Shown here one piece after another: positions 25,820-33,826 of a stretch of DNA of 64,000 bases. The notes beneath the pieces were generated by a model. It had not been told where the DNA came from. It made no database searches and was given only the letters and a program-made list of their open reading frames with translations. The stretch is from Thermomonospora echinospora (lineage in GTDB: Bacteria > Actinomycetota > Actinomycetes > Streptosporangiales > Streptosporangiaceae). Location: contig NZ_FNVO01000003.1 in NCBI RefSeq assembly GCF_900108175.1, positions 558,001 to 622,000 on the forward strand, read 5' to 3'. The position numbers were made by a program, and so were the translations under genes. The number at the start of each line of letters is the position of its first letter. Position 1 is the first letter of the stretch.

Positions 25820-26806
25820 ATGAACGCAGATGGCCGTCGGATCGACCGCGGGGACGCCGAGCGGATGCTCGACGCCGCCGCGACACGTCCGCAGCCCGGC
25901 CCGCCGCCGCAGGCCCCCGGTCCCGCCGGGGAGCCGGCCGACCCGCTCGCCCGGCTGCTGCAGGCCGCCGCGGCGCCCGCGACCGCAGCGGAGCTGACCG
26001 GTGAGGAGGCCGCCGCGGCCGCCTTCCGGGTACGGCGGGCCGTGGCGCCCGTGCGGGCCGGCCGCACCCGCGTCCGGGTCACCTCGCTGTTCTCGGCGAA
26101 GGTCACCTCGTTGTTCTCGGCGAAGGTCGCCACATTGGCGCTGACGGTCACCACGGCCACGGGCGTTGCCCTGGCGTCGAGCACGGGCACGCTGCCGCTG
26201 GCGTGGGGGCCGCAGGAGCCGCCGAAGGCCGACCCCACCGCACCGTCCTCGTCCGAACGGACCGGGCAACGGCCCTCCGGCCCCTCCGGGGCCTCGCCCA
26301 CGCCGTCCGTTCCGTTCGTTCCCGCGCCCGCAACGGTACGGCTCTGCCGCGCCTACACCGCCGCCGTCCAGGACGACCCCGGGGCCGCGCGCCGCAGCCC
26401 GGTCTTCTCCTCGCTAGCGACGCAGGCGGGCGGCGGCGAGCATGTGGACGGCTACTGCACGCGGGTGCTGGAGGCCGCGGCCCGCAACGCCTCCCCGAGC
26501 GCCACCAGGCCCGGCGACGACTCGGAGACCCCTTCCGGCGACGGGCGCGACGAGGACCGGCCGGGCAACGACTCCGGAGACGACGGCCTGCCCGGGATCA
26601 CACCACCCGACCCGGCCGACCCGCCCGGCGATCCGGAAAAGCCGAATAACCCAAACAAGCCTGACAAGCCCGAGAAGCCGGACAAGGTGAAGCCGCCGAA
26701 GCCCCGGAACGAGCCGCGCAAGGCCCCACCGGACCTGCCCGACAACCAGGACGGTGACCAGGGCGACGGCGTCGCCGCCCCGGTCGCCGTTCCCAAAGCC
26801 CGCTGA
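25820..26806 (+). CDS. Putative membrane partner of the ECF sigma factor, Pro/Lys-rich tail
   Basis: 328 aa, no recognised domain. Residues 1-85 are cytoplasmic-looking and Ala/Pro-rich; a tandem duplicated VTSLFSAK VTSLFSAK precedes a single transmembrane helix (~103-122); the outer part is Pro/Ser-rich with a small region having two Cys (LCRAYTAAVQDDPGAA...YCTRVLEAA), then an acidic stretch and a KPDKPEKPDKVKPPKP tail. Position directly after an ECF sigma gene and the single membrane span suggest an anti-sigma or signalling role, but no zinc-binding anti-sigma motif (HxxxCxxC) is present. Confidence 0.7.
   Translation: MNADGRRIDRGDAERMLDAAATRPQPGPPPQAPGPAGEPADPLARLLQAAAAPATAAELTGEEAAAAAFRVRRAVAPVRAGRTRVRVTSLFSAKVTSLFSAKVATLALTVTTATGVALASSTGTLPLAWGPQEPPKADPTAPSSSERTGQRPSGPSGASPTPSVPFVPAPATVRLCRAYTAAVQDDPGAARRSPVFSSLATQAGGGEHVDGYCTRVLEAAARNASPSATRPGDDSETPSGDGRDEDRPGNDSGDDGLPGITPPDPADPPGDPEKPNNPNKPDKPEKPDKVKPPKPRNEPRKAPPDLPDNQDGDQGDGVAAPVAVPKAR
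26078..26125 (+). repeat. 24-bp in-frame tandem duplication
   Basis: Two adjacent 24-bp units (26078-26101, 26102-26125) differ at a single base and encode VTSLFSAK twice, immediately before the transmembrane helix of the sigma-associated protein. Confidence 0.9.
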
Positions 26807-26834
26807 CAGCGGCGCCGGCGGCGGCCGGCGTGCC

Positions 26835-28097
26835 TCAGGCCCCCCAGTCCGGGCGCAGCGGCATCCGGGCGTCGCCGTCGCCGTCGAGCTTGACGCCCAG
26901 CACCTGGTGCAGCTGGATCCAGTTGCGCTCGAAGCCCAGCCGGCAGCCGGCCATGTAGAGCCGCCACACCCGCGCGGTGCCCTCGCCGACCTCGGCCACC
27001 GCCTCCTGCCAGTGGTCGTCGAGGTTGCGGCACCATTCCGCCAGCGTGCGGGCGTAGTGCTCGCGCAGGTTCTCCTGGTGACGGATCTCAAAGCCGGTGT
27101 CGTTCATCTGGGACTGGAGGTAGCCCGGCCCCTCCAGTTCCCCGTCCGGGAACACGTACCGGTTGATGAAGCCGCCCTTCTTCATCGACGGCTGGGTGTT
27201 GTCGGGCCGGGTGATGCAGTGGTTGAGCAGCCGCCCGCCTGGCTTGAGCTTGCCGTACAGGAAGCCGAAGTAGGACGGCAGGTTGGCCTTGCCAATGTGC
27301 TCGGTGAGCCCGATTGAGCTGACCGCGTCAAAGTCGCCCTCCTGCACGTCCCGGTAGTCCAGGTGGCGGACCTCGGCCAGCTCCGTCAGCCCCGCCTCCG
27401 CGATGGCCTTCTGCGCCCACTCGGCCTGCTGCTTGGACAGCGTGACGCCCAGCGCCTGCACGCCGTAGTGCTTGGCGGCGTGCATCACCATGCCGCCCCA
27501 GCCGCAGCCCACGTCCAGCAGCCGCATGCCGGGCCGCAGCCCGAGCTTCTTGGCGACCAGGTCGAACTTGTGGAACTGCGCCTCCTCCAGCGTCGCGTCC
27601 TCGCTCGGGTAGCAGGCGCAGGTGTAGGCCATCGACGGGCCCAGTACCCACTCGTAGAAAGTGTTGGACACGTCGTAGTGGTGGGAAATCGCCCGCGCGT
27701 CCCGCCGTTTGGTGTGCCGCAGCCAGGAGGTGCGGCCGGTCCGCACCTCCTGCGGCGGCGGCTCCAGCCGGCGGCTGACGGCCGCGCGCAGCAGGGGATC
27801 GTCGATGACGCCGGCCAGCAGCCGCAGCCGGGCCTGCACCGTCATGGAGTCCATCAGCTGCGTCATCTCGTGCAGCAGCGTGTAGATGTCGCCGTGGACG
27901 TCCAGGTGCCCCGACACGTACGCGCGGGCCAGCCCGAGGGCGCCCGGCGAGTGCACCAGATAGGACATCGCGTACGGCGACTTGACGTGGACCCGCAGGT
28001 CGGCGTCGAGGAGACCGGCCCTCGAACCGTCGTAGGCGGTGAGCTCCACGGGGGCTCCCGCCCCCACTAGCTCCTCGAAGACCTTCGCCAGCGTCAT
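26835..28097 (-). CDS. tmsB: 10-methylene fatty acid synthase (CFA synthase-like methyltransferase)
   Basis: 420 aa. Cyclopropane-fatty-acyl-phospholipid synthase family: SAM motif MRLLDVGCGWGGMVMHAAKHYGV (~192-214), the family block YDVSNTFYEWVLGPSMAYTCACY (~145-167) with the conserved Cys, and SIGLTEHIGKANLPSYF. Directly downstream (52 nt) of a FAD oxidoreductase gene; this pair is the known TmsA/TmsB (BfaA/BfaB) set, in which TmsB methylates oleoyl chains at C10 to a methylene product and TmsA reduces it to 10-methyl (tuberculostearate-type) chains. AGGAGAG precedes the ATG. Confidence 0.88.
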   Translation of the reverse strand: MTLAKVFEELVGAGAPVELTAYDGSRAGLLDADLRVHVKSPYAMSYLVHSPGALGLARAYVSGHLDVHGDIYTLLHEMTQLMDSMTVQARLRLLAGVIDDPLLRAAVSRRLEPPPQEVRTGRTSWLRHTKRRDARAISHHYDVSNTFYEWVLGPSMAYTCACYPSEDATLEEAQFHKFDLVAKKLGLRPGMRLLDVGCGWGGMVMHAAKHYGVQALGVTLSKQQAEWAQKAIAEAGLTELAEVRHLDYRDVQEGDFDAVSSIGLTEHIGKANLPSYFGFLYGKLKPGGRLLNHCITRPDNTQPSMKKGGFINRYVFPDGELEGPGYLQSQMNDTGFEIRHQENLREHYARTLAEWCRNLDDHWQEAVAEVGEGTARVWRLYMAGCRLGFERNWIQLHQVLGVKLDGDGDARMPLRPDWGA

Positions 28098-28149
28098 CGC
28101 TTCTCTCCTGTCCTTTCCCGGCCCGGCGGGCCGTCCCCCCGACGATCGG

Positions 28150-29517
28150 TCAGCGGCCCCGCACGCACTTGTCGTAGAGATCCAGCAGGCGTGCTTCGGG
28201 GTCGTACATCGACTTCAGACGCCGATAGGTTTCCCCGTCGTAGTGACGCCAGAACTCCTCGCGCGAGTAGAAGGCCGTCGAGTAAAGCGACTTGTGGCCG
28301 TCCAGCGCGGCGACCCTCCGCTCGATCAGGCGGTTGTGGTACTCGGGCATCTGCCCGGGCCGCAGGGGCACCGTGCCCCAGAAGCCGACGTTGACGTAGG
28401 TGGCGGCGGGCTCCAGCGGGTACAGCGGCCACCGCTCGCGGGCCCGCAACGGGCACAGCCACACCGGGCTCATCCCGACCTTGTCGTGGAAGAACTCCAG
28501 GAACTCCGGCAGCCGGTCCACCGGCACCTCGATGTCCTGGATGACGTCCTCGCGCGGCGGCTTGCCCGTCCACCGGTCGATGCGCGCCTTGAAGTGGAAG
28601 CGCTTCTCGTAGGCCACCAGCCTGCGGTACACGTCCGACCGCTTGGCCTGGTCGGGCCACAGCCGTCGCACCAGCGGCCGCTGCACCCCGAACGCGCCCG
28701 AGCACCAGAACCAGTCGGTGTCCCAGCGCCAGATGTAGTCGCGGATGGTCAGGTAGTCGATGCTCCGCTGCTGGATCGACTGGTAGTAGATGCGCTGCCC
28801 GGTGTAGTCCGACACGTACGGGGCCTTGTCGGTGAACGTGCCCACCGTCAGGTACGCCTCGCGCGGGCCGAACACGGTGCCGTCCAGGAAGTCCACCGGC
28901 TCGTCTTCGTGCGAGCGGCTCTCGCTCAGCTCCTTGAGCTTGGCGGCGCACGCCTGCGCGTCGTCGAAGCGCAGGTGCCGCAGCCGCACGTACGGTTTGA
29001 CCGGCTCCAGCTCTATCTTCAGCTTCAGCGTGTAGCCGAGCGTCCCGTAGGAGTTGGGGAAACCCCAGAACAGGTCGGCGTGCTCGCCGTCGCGGGTGGC
29101 GGTGACCACCTGCCCGGCCCCGGTGATGACCTGCATCTCCAGCACCGACTCGTGCGGCAGCCCGTTGCGGAACGAGGTGGACTCGATGCCGAGCCCGGTC
29201 ACCGCCCCGCCCAGCGTGATGGTCTTGAGCTGCGGGACGACCAGCGGCATCAGCCCGTGCGGCAGGGTCGCGTCGACCAGGTCCTCGTAGGTGGTCATGC
29301 CCTGCACCTCGGCGGTGCGCGTCTCGGGATCGACCGCGAGCACCTTGTCGAACCCGGACACGTCCAGCCCCGGCGCGCTGCCGGGCTCGCGGAACCGGAA
29401 CAGGTTGGAGGTACGTTTGGCCAGGCGCACCGGCGTGCCCGGCGGGATCGCCTCATACGACCTTCGCAGTGCCTCGACCGCCCGCTCGTGGTCGTCTCTG
29501 ACCGCCAGCTGTGTCAT
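28150..29517 (-). CDS. tmsA: FAD-dependent reductase for 10-methyl fatty acids
   Basis: 455 aa. FAD-binding PCMH/BBE-type oxidoreductase: FRFREPGSAPGLDVSGFDKVLAVDPETRTAEVQGMTTYEDLVDATLPHGLMPLVVPQLKTITLGGAVTGLGIESTSFRNGLPHESV covers the FAD-binding fold (~40-135), with the C-terminal substrate domain ending KSMYDPEARLLDLYDKCV. The resemblance to DHCR24/Rv0449c-like proteins and the following methyltransferase identify the tuberculostearate pathway; it should reduce the 10-methylene intermediate with NADPH. ATG 29517 has AAAGGGG upstream; an in-frame ATG at 29553 is less likely. Confidence 0.87.
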   Translation of the reverse strand: MTQLAVRDDHERAVEALRRSYEAIPPGTPVRLAKRTSNLFRFREPGSAPGLDVSGFDKVLAVDPETRTAEVQGMTTYEDLVDATLPHGLMPLVVPQLKTITLGGAVTGLGIESTSFRNGLPHESVLEMQVITGAGQVVTATRDGEHADLFWGFPNSYGTLGYTLKLKIELEPVKPYVRLRHLRFDDAQACAAKLKELSESRSHEDEPVDFLDGTVFGPREAYLTVGTFTDKAPYVSDYTGQRIYYQSIQQRSIDYLTIRDYIWRWDTDWFWCSGAFGVQRPLVRRLWPDQAKRSDVYRRLVAYEKRFHFKARIDRWTGKPPREDVIQDIEVPVDRLPEFLEFFHDKVGMSPVWLCPLRARERWPLYPLEPAATYVNVGFWGTVPLRPGQMPEYHNRLIERRVAALDGHKSLYSTAFYSREEFWRHYDGETYRRLKSMYDPEARLLDLYDKCVRGR

Positions 29518-29639
29518 CGCGCCCCTTTCCGTGACCAGTAAACCGATCATCCCATGTCTGATCCAGCCATCCCACTCGTTATGGTCGTCACAGCCGCCGC
29601 CGAAGCGGGATCCGGAAAGGGCTTTGCGCCGGCTCAACC

Positions 29640-29785
29640 GGCCTGACTCGCGAGCAGCACGACCCGACCGGCCCGACCTGCGAGCAGCCCGACTCCACCT
29701 GCCTGACCTGCGAGCAGTCCGACTAGCCGGCCCGACCTGCGAGCGGCGCGACCCGACGGGCCCGACGGGCCGGCGAGCGGCGCAC
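29640..29785. repeat. Intergenic 30-bp tandem repeat, about five copies
   Basis: The core GCGAGCRG recurs at 29650, 29680, 29710, 29739 and 29773, giving periods of 30, 30, 29 and 34. Units resemble CCCGACCTGCGAGCAGYCCG. The array lies between tmsA and the next minus-strand gene; most units keep a multiple of three but no credible protein is encoded. Confidence 0.8.
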
Positions 29786-29819
29786 CGGCCCGGTGTCCCT
29801 CCCCCTGGGGAGGGGTGCG

Positions 29820-30347
29820 TCACTTGATCGCGCGCAGGATCCACGGGTAGCGAAAGTCCTGGCCGGTGAGCGCGACCACGGCGCCGACCAGGGCGGCGAT
29901 CCACGCCACCGCGTACACGACACCGCCCAGCCCGAACGTCACGATCGTCACCAGCAGCAGGGTGAGCTGGAAGTTCAGCGCCTCGGCCGCGTGGCGCCGC
30001 ACGTACTGCGACCGCCGGCCGCTGAGCAGCATGATCGCCAGGGGCGGGATGATGACCGGCACCATGCCCGAGCCGTGCGCCAGCGCGGCCAGCATCCGGT
30101 CCTCTCCATCGGCCGCCCCTGCCACGACCTCCTTGGACGCGTACTGCGGCACCGGCCGTCCCAGGTCGGCCACCACCGCCGCCAGTTCGCTGTGGGTCTT
30201 GGCCGTCATCGCCAGGTGCATCCGCATGTCGAACTCTTCGTGGTCCAGCCGCCCTTCGGCGTACGCCTCCTTGAGACTCTCGATCGCCGGCTCCCGCTCG
30301 GCGTCCGAAATCCTCAGCCCCGTCACCGTGTATCCACCGTTGTCCAT
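29820..30347 (-). CDS. DUF1707 / DUF4870 domain membrane protein
   Basis: 175 aa. N-terminal DUF1707 (LRISDAEREPAIESLKEAYAEGRLDHEEFDMRMHLAMTAKTHSELAAVVADL, ~10-61), a motif present in many actinobacterial regulators and membrane proteins, then a DUF4870-type hydrophobic region with three membrane segments (LAHGSGMVPVIIPPLAIMLLSG, ALNFQLTLLLVTIVTFGLGGVVYAVAWIAALVGAVVALTG). Function unknown. ATG 30347 chosen because DUF1707 starts directly after it; SD weak. Confidence 0.85.
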   Translation of the reverse strand: MDNGGYTVTGLRISDAEREPAIESLKEAYAEGRLDHEEFDMRMHLAMTAKTHSELAAVVADLGRPVPQYASKEVVAGAADGEDRMLAALAHGSGMVPVIIPPLAIMLLSGRRSQYVRRHAAEALNFQLTLLLVTIVTFGLGGVVYAVAWIAALVGAVVALTGQDFRYPWILRAIK

Positions 30348-30929
30348 GCCTTCATGGTCGGTTCCCGGCCGTCCCCCGGTCATCGGGGAAGACCCTGGCC
30401 TTCCCCTGATCCGGCGACCACCCTGCTCAGGGTGCTGCCCTCCGGCCATCTCCGACGGCATGACCACGACGGTCCGTCCCGCACCGGACGGCTCCATCAC
30501 CCTGGCGGCGCCCAGGAAGCACCCGGCGAACAACGCCAACAGCCAACAGCGGAGACGGCGAAGACGGCGGCGGCCTCAACCGGATGGCGGCAGCGCACCT
30601 GGGAAAGCCATACCGTCGCGGGGCTGACACCCGGGGACCTTCTCCCGAGCCAGCACGTCCCACGCCCGGAAAGCCGCACCGGCGCGGGATGGACACCCGG
30701 AGGCGCTCTCCTGAGCCCACACGCTCCACGCCCGGAAAGCCGCACCGGCGCGGTGTGGGCACCGCTGGACCTGGGCGTTCCGGTCGGCCGGTTTCGGCCG
30801 GGTGGGGCTCCGGTGACGGCCGGCCCTCTAGGGTTGGGGAACCAGCCGGACATATCAACCGTTGTCATCTCGACGAATGGGCTCCTTCGGGGTTGGGATG
30901 CCGCGAACACCGAATGGCAGGGCGATCGG
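30348..30929. other. Gene-poor region containing a 66-bp tandem repeat
   Basis: 582 bases between the DUF1707 gene start and the next plus-strand gene. It is open in several frames because of high GC, but no frame shows a credible RBS plus conserved domain. The 66-bp repeats at 30602-30765 occupy its centre. Confidence 0.5.
30602..30765. repeat. 66-bp tandem repeat, about 2.5 copies
   Basis: GGAAAGCCRYACCGKCGCGG recurs at 30602, 30668 and 30734 with an exact 66-bp period; the intervening sequence (ACACCCGG, CTCCYGAGCC, CCACGCCC) is also repeated. The period equals 22 codons, so an open frame survives on both strands (for example GKPHRRGMDT repeats on the plus strand), but no coding role is supported. 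Confidence 0.85.
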
Positions 30930-31301
30930 ATGAGGTTCCGTGACCGATTCGGAATCCGCAAGTGGCGGGGCGTTAGGGTCGCCAAGCTGGATCGGGAGGC
31001 GACCGACGCCGACATCGAGGCGCTGATCGCCTTCGCCCGCAGCCGCCAGGGCGTGGAGTTCTTCGTCGAGCCCGAGACCTTCGCCACCGACACCACCGCG
31101 GTCGCCGTCGCCTCCGACGGCGAATGGACCCGCCGCCGCGTCGGCGCCCCCCAGGTCATCCACAAGGTTGCCCGTGACCTCGGCCTCCCGGTCTACGACG
31201 TCCAGCTGGTCGGCTACCCGCCGCGGATGCGCGCCTGGAACGAACGCAACCGCGACCGCCGCCTCGACCCCGGCTCCCCCGGCGAGGCCGTCTCCTCCTG
31301 A
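30930..31301 (+). CDS. Conserved hypothetical protein (123 aa)
   Basis: 123 aa, soluble, beginning MRFRDRFGIRKWRGVRVAKLDREATDADIEALIAFARSRQGVEFFVEPETFATDTTAVAVASDGEWTRR and ending with a VIHKVARDLGLPVYDVQLVGYPPRMRAWNER block. The FVEPET...VAVASDGEWTRR arrangement and balanced composition, unlike the repeat-rich DNA upstream, support a real gene. I do not recognise a function. The ATG at 30930 is the first in frame after the tandem-repeat region; the SD is poor. Confidence 0.75.
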   Translation: MRFRDRFGIRKWRGVRVAKLDREATDADIEALIAFARSRQGVEFFVEPETFATDTTAVAVASDGEWTRRRVGAPQVIHKVARDLGLPVYDVQLVGYPPRMRAWNERNRDRRLDPGSPGEAVSS

Positions 31302-31460
31302 CCTCCTCCCGTACAGCACGGGAACGCGAAAGCGGTCGCTCAGCCACGGCGTCAAAGCGGTCGCCCGGCCGGGGACCGCACAGCACACGGCCGTACGGCG
31401 ATCAGGCTCGGCTTCCCTGCCCGTGTTTTCTGCCCGTGTTCCGCCCGTGGGCGCGGGGGT

Positions 31461-31489
31461 GGTCTTGCGGCCGGGGTGGCCGCAAGACC
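31461..31489 (-). terminator. Terminator of the DUF4192 gene
   Basis: Perfect 12-bp stem GGTCTTGCGGCC / GGCCGCAAGACC (31461-31472, 31478-31489), 11 nt past the stop codon. Confidence 0.8.
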
Positions 31490-31500
31490 CCGGGCGGCTT

Positions 31501-32565
31501 TCACGGTGGGGGGTTCTGGTCCTGTTCGGCGTAGGCGGCGGCGAGTTCTTCGGGGGTCAGGCTCAGGCGGGCCTTGGACGGGGGGATGCCCGCGTCGATG
31601 ACTTCGCGGAGGATGCCGGCCAGGGAGTAGGCGGGGTCGGTCGCCAGTGCGCGGTCGAGGGCGACGTTGGCGAGGCCGCCGTCGCCGTTGGTGTAGGCGG
31701 CGTAGGCCAGCAGGCAGGCCGGGGCCGCGGCGTAGGGGTCCTCGACGCGGCGCAGGACGTCGCGCCAGAACGCGATGTCCGCGGCGGGGTCGTCGGCGTT
31801 CATGCGGACCCATGCCTCGTCGCGTACCCGCAGGTCGGTGAGCAGGACGCCCAGCCAGGCGATCTCGTCGTCCGAGGGCGGATCGGCGCCGGCGGCGCGG
31901 GCGGTGAGCCCGGCGATGAGGGGAACGGCCTCCTCGACCATCCGTTCACGGATCTGGGCGGGTTGGAGACCGCCGGCGGCCCAGAGGAGGAAACGCGCCT
32001 CGGCGCGGTCGGTGGCCTCCCGCATGGCCTGCCGGGCGGGGCCGGTGAGCGGAGCGACGGTGCGCTGGAGCTCGGCGCGGTCGGCGTAGGCGACGTGGCC
32101 CGCGAGGGTGGCCTCGGCCGCCACCACGCTGGAGGAGATGTCGTACGCGGTGCCCTCCGGCGGGCAGCAGGCGGGCTCCTGGCAGAGGTAGGACCACCAG
32201 CGGCCGTCCGCCACGCGCAGGGCCTCCCTGACGGTGATGCCGCGGGCGGCCAGCACCTGCCGGGAGGCGTCGATGAGCGGCGTGACGCGCTCCGGTGCGC
32301 CGTAGCCGAGCAGGAGGGCCTGGCGGAAGCCGTTGCGGGCCAGCAGGTCGCTGACGTGCTCCGCGAGCCCGTGCGGCAGGTCGGCGGTGCCGGGACGCGG
32401 TAAATCCAACCGCAGCGCGCACGTGGCGCCGGGCCCGTCGAACCCGATGGCGACCAGGCTGTCGGCGGGGTGGAAGCCGAGCAGGTAGGGCACGGCGGAG
32501 ACGGCGTCGTGCGGCGACTGGATCTTCAGGGTGGGCCGCTCGGTGCGGGTCGTGGGGCTGTTCAT
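31501..32565 (-). CDS. DUF4192 domain-containing protein
   Basis: 354 aa. Matches the DUF4192 family typical of actinomycetes: KIQSPHDAVSAVPYLLGFHPADSLVAIGFDG at the N-terminus, RWWSYLCQEPACCPPEGTAYDISSS in the middle, and a C-terminal part listing WLGVLLTDLRVRDEAWVRMN...FWRDVLRRVEDPYAAAPACLLAYAAYTNGDGGLANVALDRALATDPAYSLAGIL. Function unknown. The start is ATG 32565, with only a weak AGGGG immediately before it. Confidence 0.9.
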   Translation of the reverse strand: MNSPTTRTERPTLKIQSPHDAVSAVPYLLGFHPADSLVAIGFDGPGATCALRLDLPRPGTADLPHGLAEHVSDLLARNGFRQALLLGYGAPERVTPLIDASRQVLAARGITVREALRVADGRWWSYLCQEPACCPPEGTAYDISSSVVAAEATLAGHVAYADRAELQRTVAPLTGPARQAMREATDRAEARFLLWAAGGLQPAQIRERMVEEAVPLIAGLTARAAGADPPSDDEIAWLGVLLTDLRVRDEAWVRMNADDPAADIAFWRDVLRRVEDPYAAAPACLLAYAAYTNGDGGLANVALDRALATDPAYSLAGILREVIDAGIPPSKARLSLTPEELAAAYAEQDQNPPP

Positions 32566-32731
32566 GCCCCTGAGCCTGCCAACCGGGAGCGGCCGTCGAC
32601 AGACCCTGACGGCACTGTGGACAACCGTCCAATGCGGGGACGCGGGTGACACGAGGAGGCCGGTCATCACACCCTCGTAATGGGCCTCGGGCTGGGCCTC
32701 CGAACCCATGTACGTTCCTCGCGGAGATGTC

Positions 32732-33808
32732 ATGCTCCCCGGCATGGTCTGCAGATGGCGGAACACGATCCGGGGCGACCGTGGCGCGACCGCGACCGAA
32801 TACGCCGGGTTGCTGCTGCTGGCCGCCGGACTCGCCGGAGCGCTGGCAACCTCGGGGCTACCCGGCCTGGCCGTAGTGAAGGTCGACCAGGCCATGTGCG
32901 GATTCTCCCCGGAGACCTGCCGCCGGAGAGGGATCGGTCCCCCCGCGGGCGGTCCCGCGCTCATCCCGCGGCCGTCCATCCCCCCGGCGACCGCCAGGCC
33001 ACCGCTGCCCCACCGGCCGGGACAGCCGCGTATGAACCGCCGGGTCTACCGCTCCACCGGCATCGGCAAGCGCGTCGAACGACGGGAAGGCGGCCCGCCG
33101 ACCGGGGATCCCGTGATCGACCGGGTCTACCAGTACCTGGGAACGGTCGGCACGTACTTCTGGGATCGGTTCGGGCGCAACTCCTTCGACGGCCGGGGCG
33201 GCCGGCTCAACGTCGAGGTCGACGACGACTCGGAAGCGGAGTGGAACCTAGAGCTGTGGCGCATGACCGTCGGGCGGGACGCCACACTCGACGTGGTGGC
33301 CCACGAGTTCACTCACGGAGTCGTGAGTGCCACCGCAGGTCTGGCCAACTACGGTCAGCCTGCGGCCCTGAACGAGGCGCTGGCCGACATCTTCGCCAGC
33401 AACGTCGACCAGAACTGGCAGATAGGCGAGAGCACCGAGCGCGGCGTCCTACGCGACCTGTCGAACCCCCGCCGTTTCGGGCACCCGGCGCACGTGTCGC
33501 AGTACAGGTCCGGGCTCATCGACCTCACCAACCAGAACTCTCATTACAACAGCACCGTCATCAGCCATGCCTACTACAGGATGGTGCGTTATCTCGGCCG
33601 CACCGAGGCGGAGGGCCGCACCGTCGCGGAGCAGATCGTCTACCGGGCGCTGACCAGACATCTGGCGAGCAGCCCGGGATTCGAGGACTTCCGCACGGCG
33701 GCCCTCCGCGCCACGGCCGACCTGTACGGCGCGAAAAGCCCGAGCTACCTGGCCGTCAACCGGGCCTTCGCCGAGGTCGGCCTGAACGGCAGATGGCGAC
33801 CGTCCTGA
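32732..33808 (+). CDS. M4 (thermolysin-like) metalloprotease with Flp-type prepilin N-terminus
   Basis: 358 aa. Residues 14-45 read RGDRG|ATATEYAGLLLLAAGLAGAL: a class III (Flp/TadE) prepilin signal with cleavage after Gly18, Glu at +5 and Tyr at +6, then a hydrophobic helix. Residues ~46-125 are a Pro/Arg-rich linker with two Cys. Residues ~126-358 match the catalytic part of thermolysin: HEFTH 191-195, third zinc ligand Glu215 in NEALADIF, WQIGE, HYNS with His271, YRALT and LYG. The N-terminal beta domain and the FTP/PepSY propeptide of ordinary M4 enzymes are missing. GGAG lies 5 nt before ATG 32732; the ATG at 32708 has no SD. Confidence 0.88.
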   Translation: MLPGMVCRWRNTIRGDRGATATEYAGLLLLAAGLAGALATSGLPGLAVVKVDQAMCGFSPETCRRRGIGPPAGGPALIPRPSIPPATARPPLPHRPGQPRMNRRVYRSTGIGKRVERREGGPPTGDPVIDRVYQYLGTVGTYFWDRFGRNSFDGRGGRLNVEVDDDSEAEWNLELWRMTVGRDATLDVVAHEFTHGVVSATAGLANYGQPAALNEALADIFASNVDQNWQIGESTERGVLRDLSNPRRFGHPAHVSQYRSGLIDLTNQNSHYNSTVISHAYYRMVRYLGRTEAEGRTVAEQIVYRALTRHLASSPGFEDFRTAALRATADLYGAKSPSYLAVNRAFAEVGLNGRWRPS

Positions 33809-33826
33809 CACGGCCCTCCCCGCTCC

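Noticed and set aside
30602-30765. CRISPR-like array
   Set aside because: Units are adjacent tandem copies of 66 bp with no unique spacers, and no cas genes are present.
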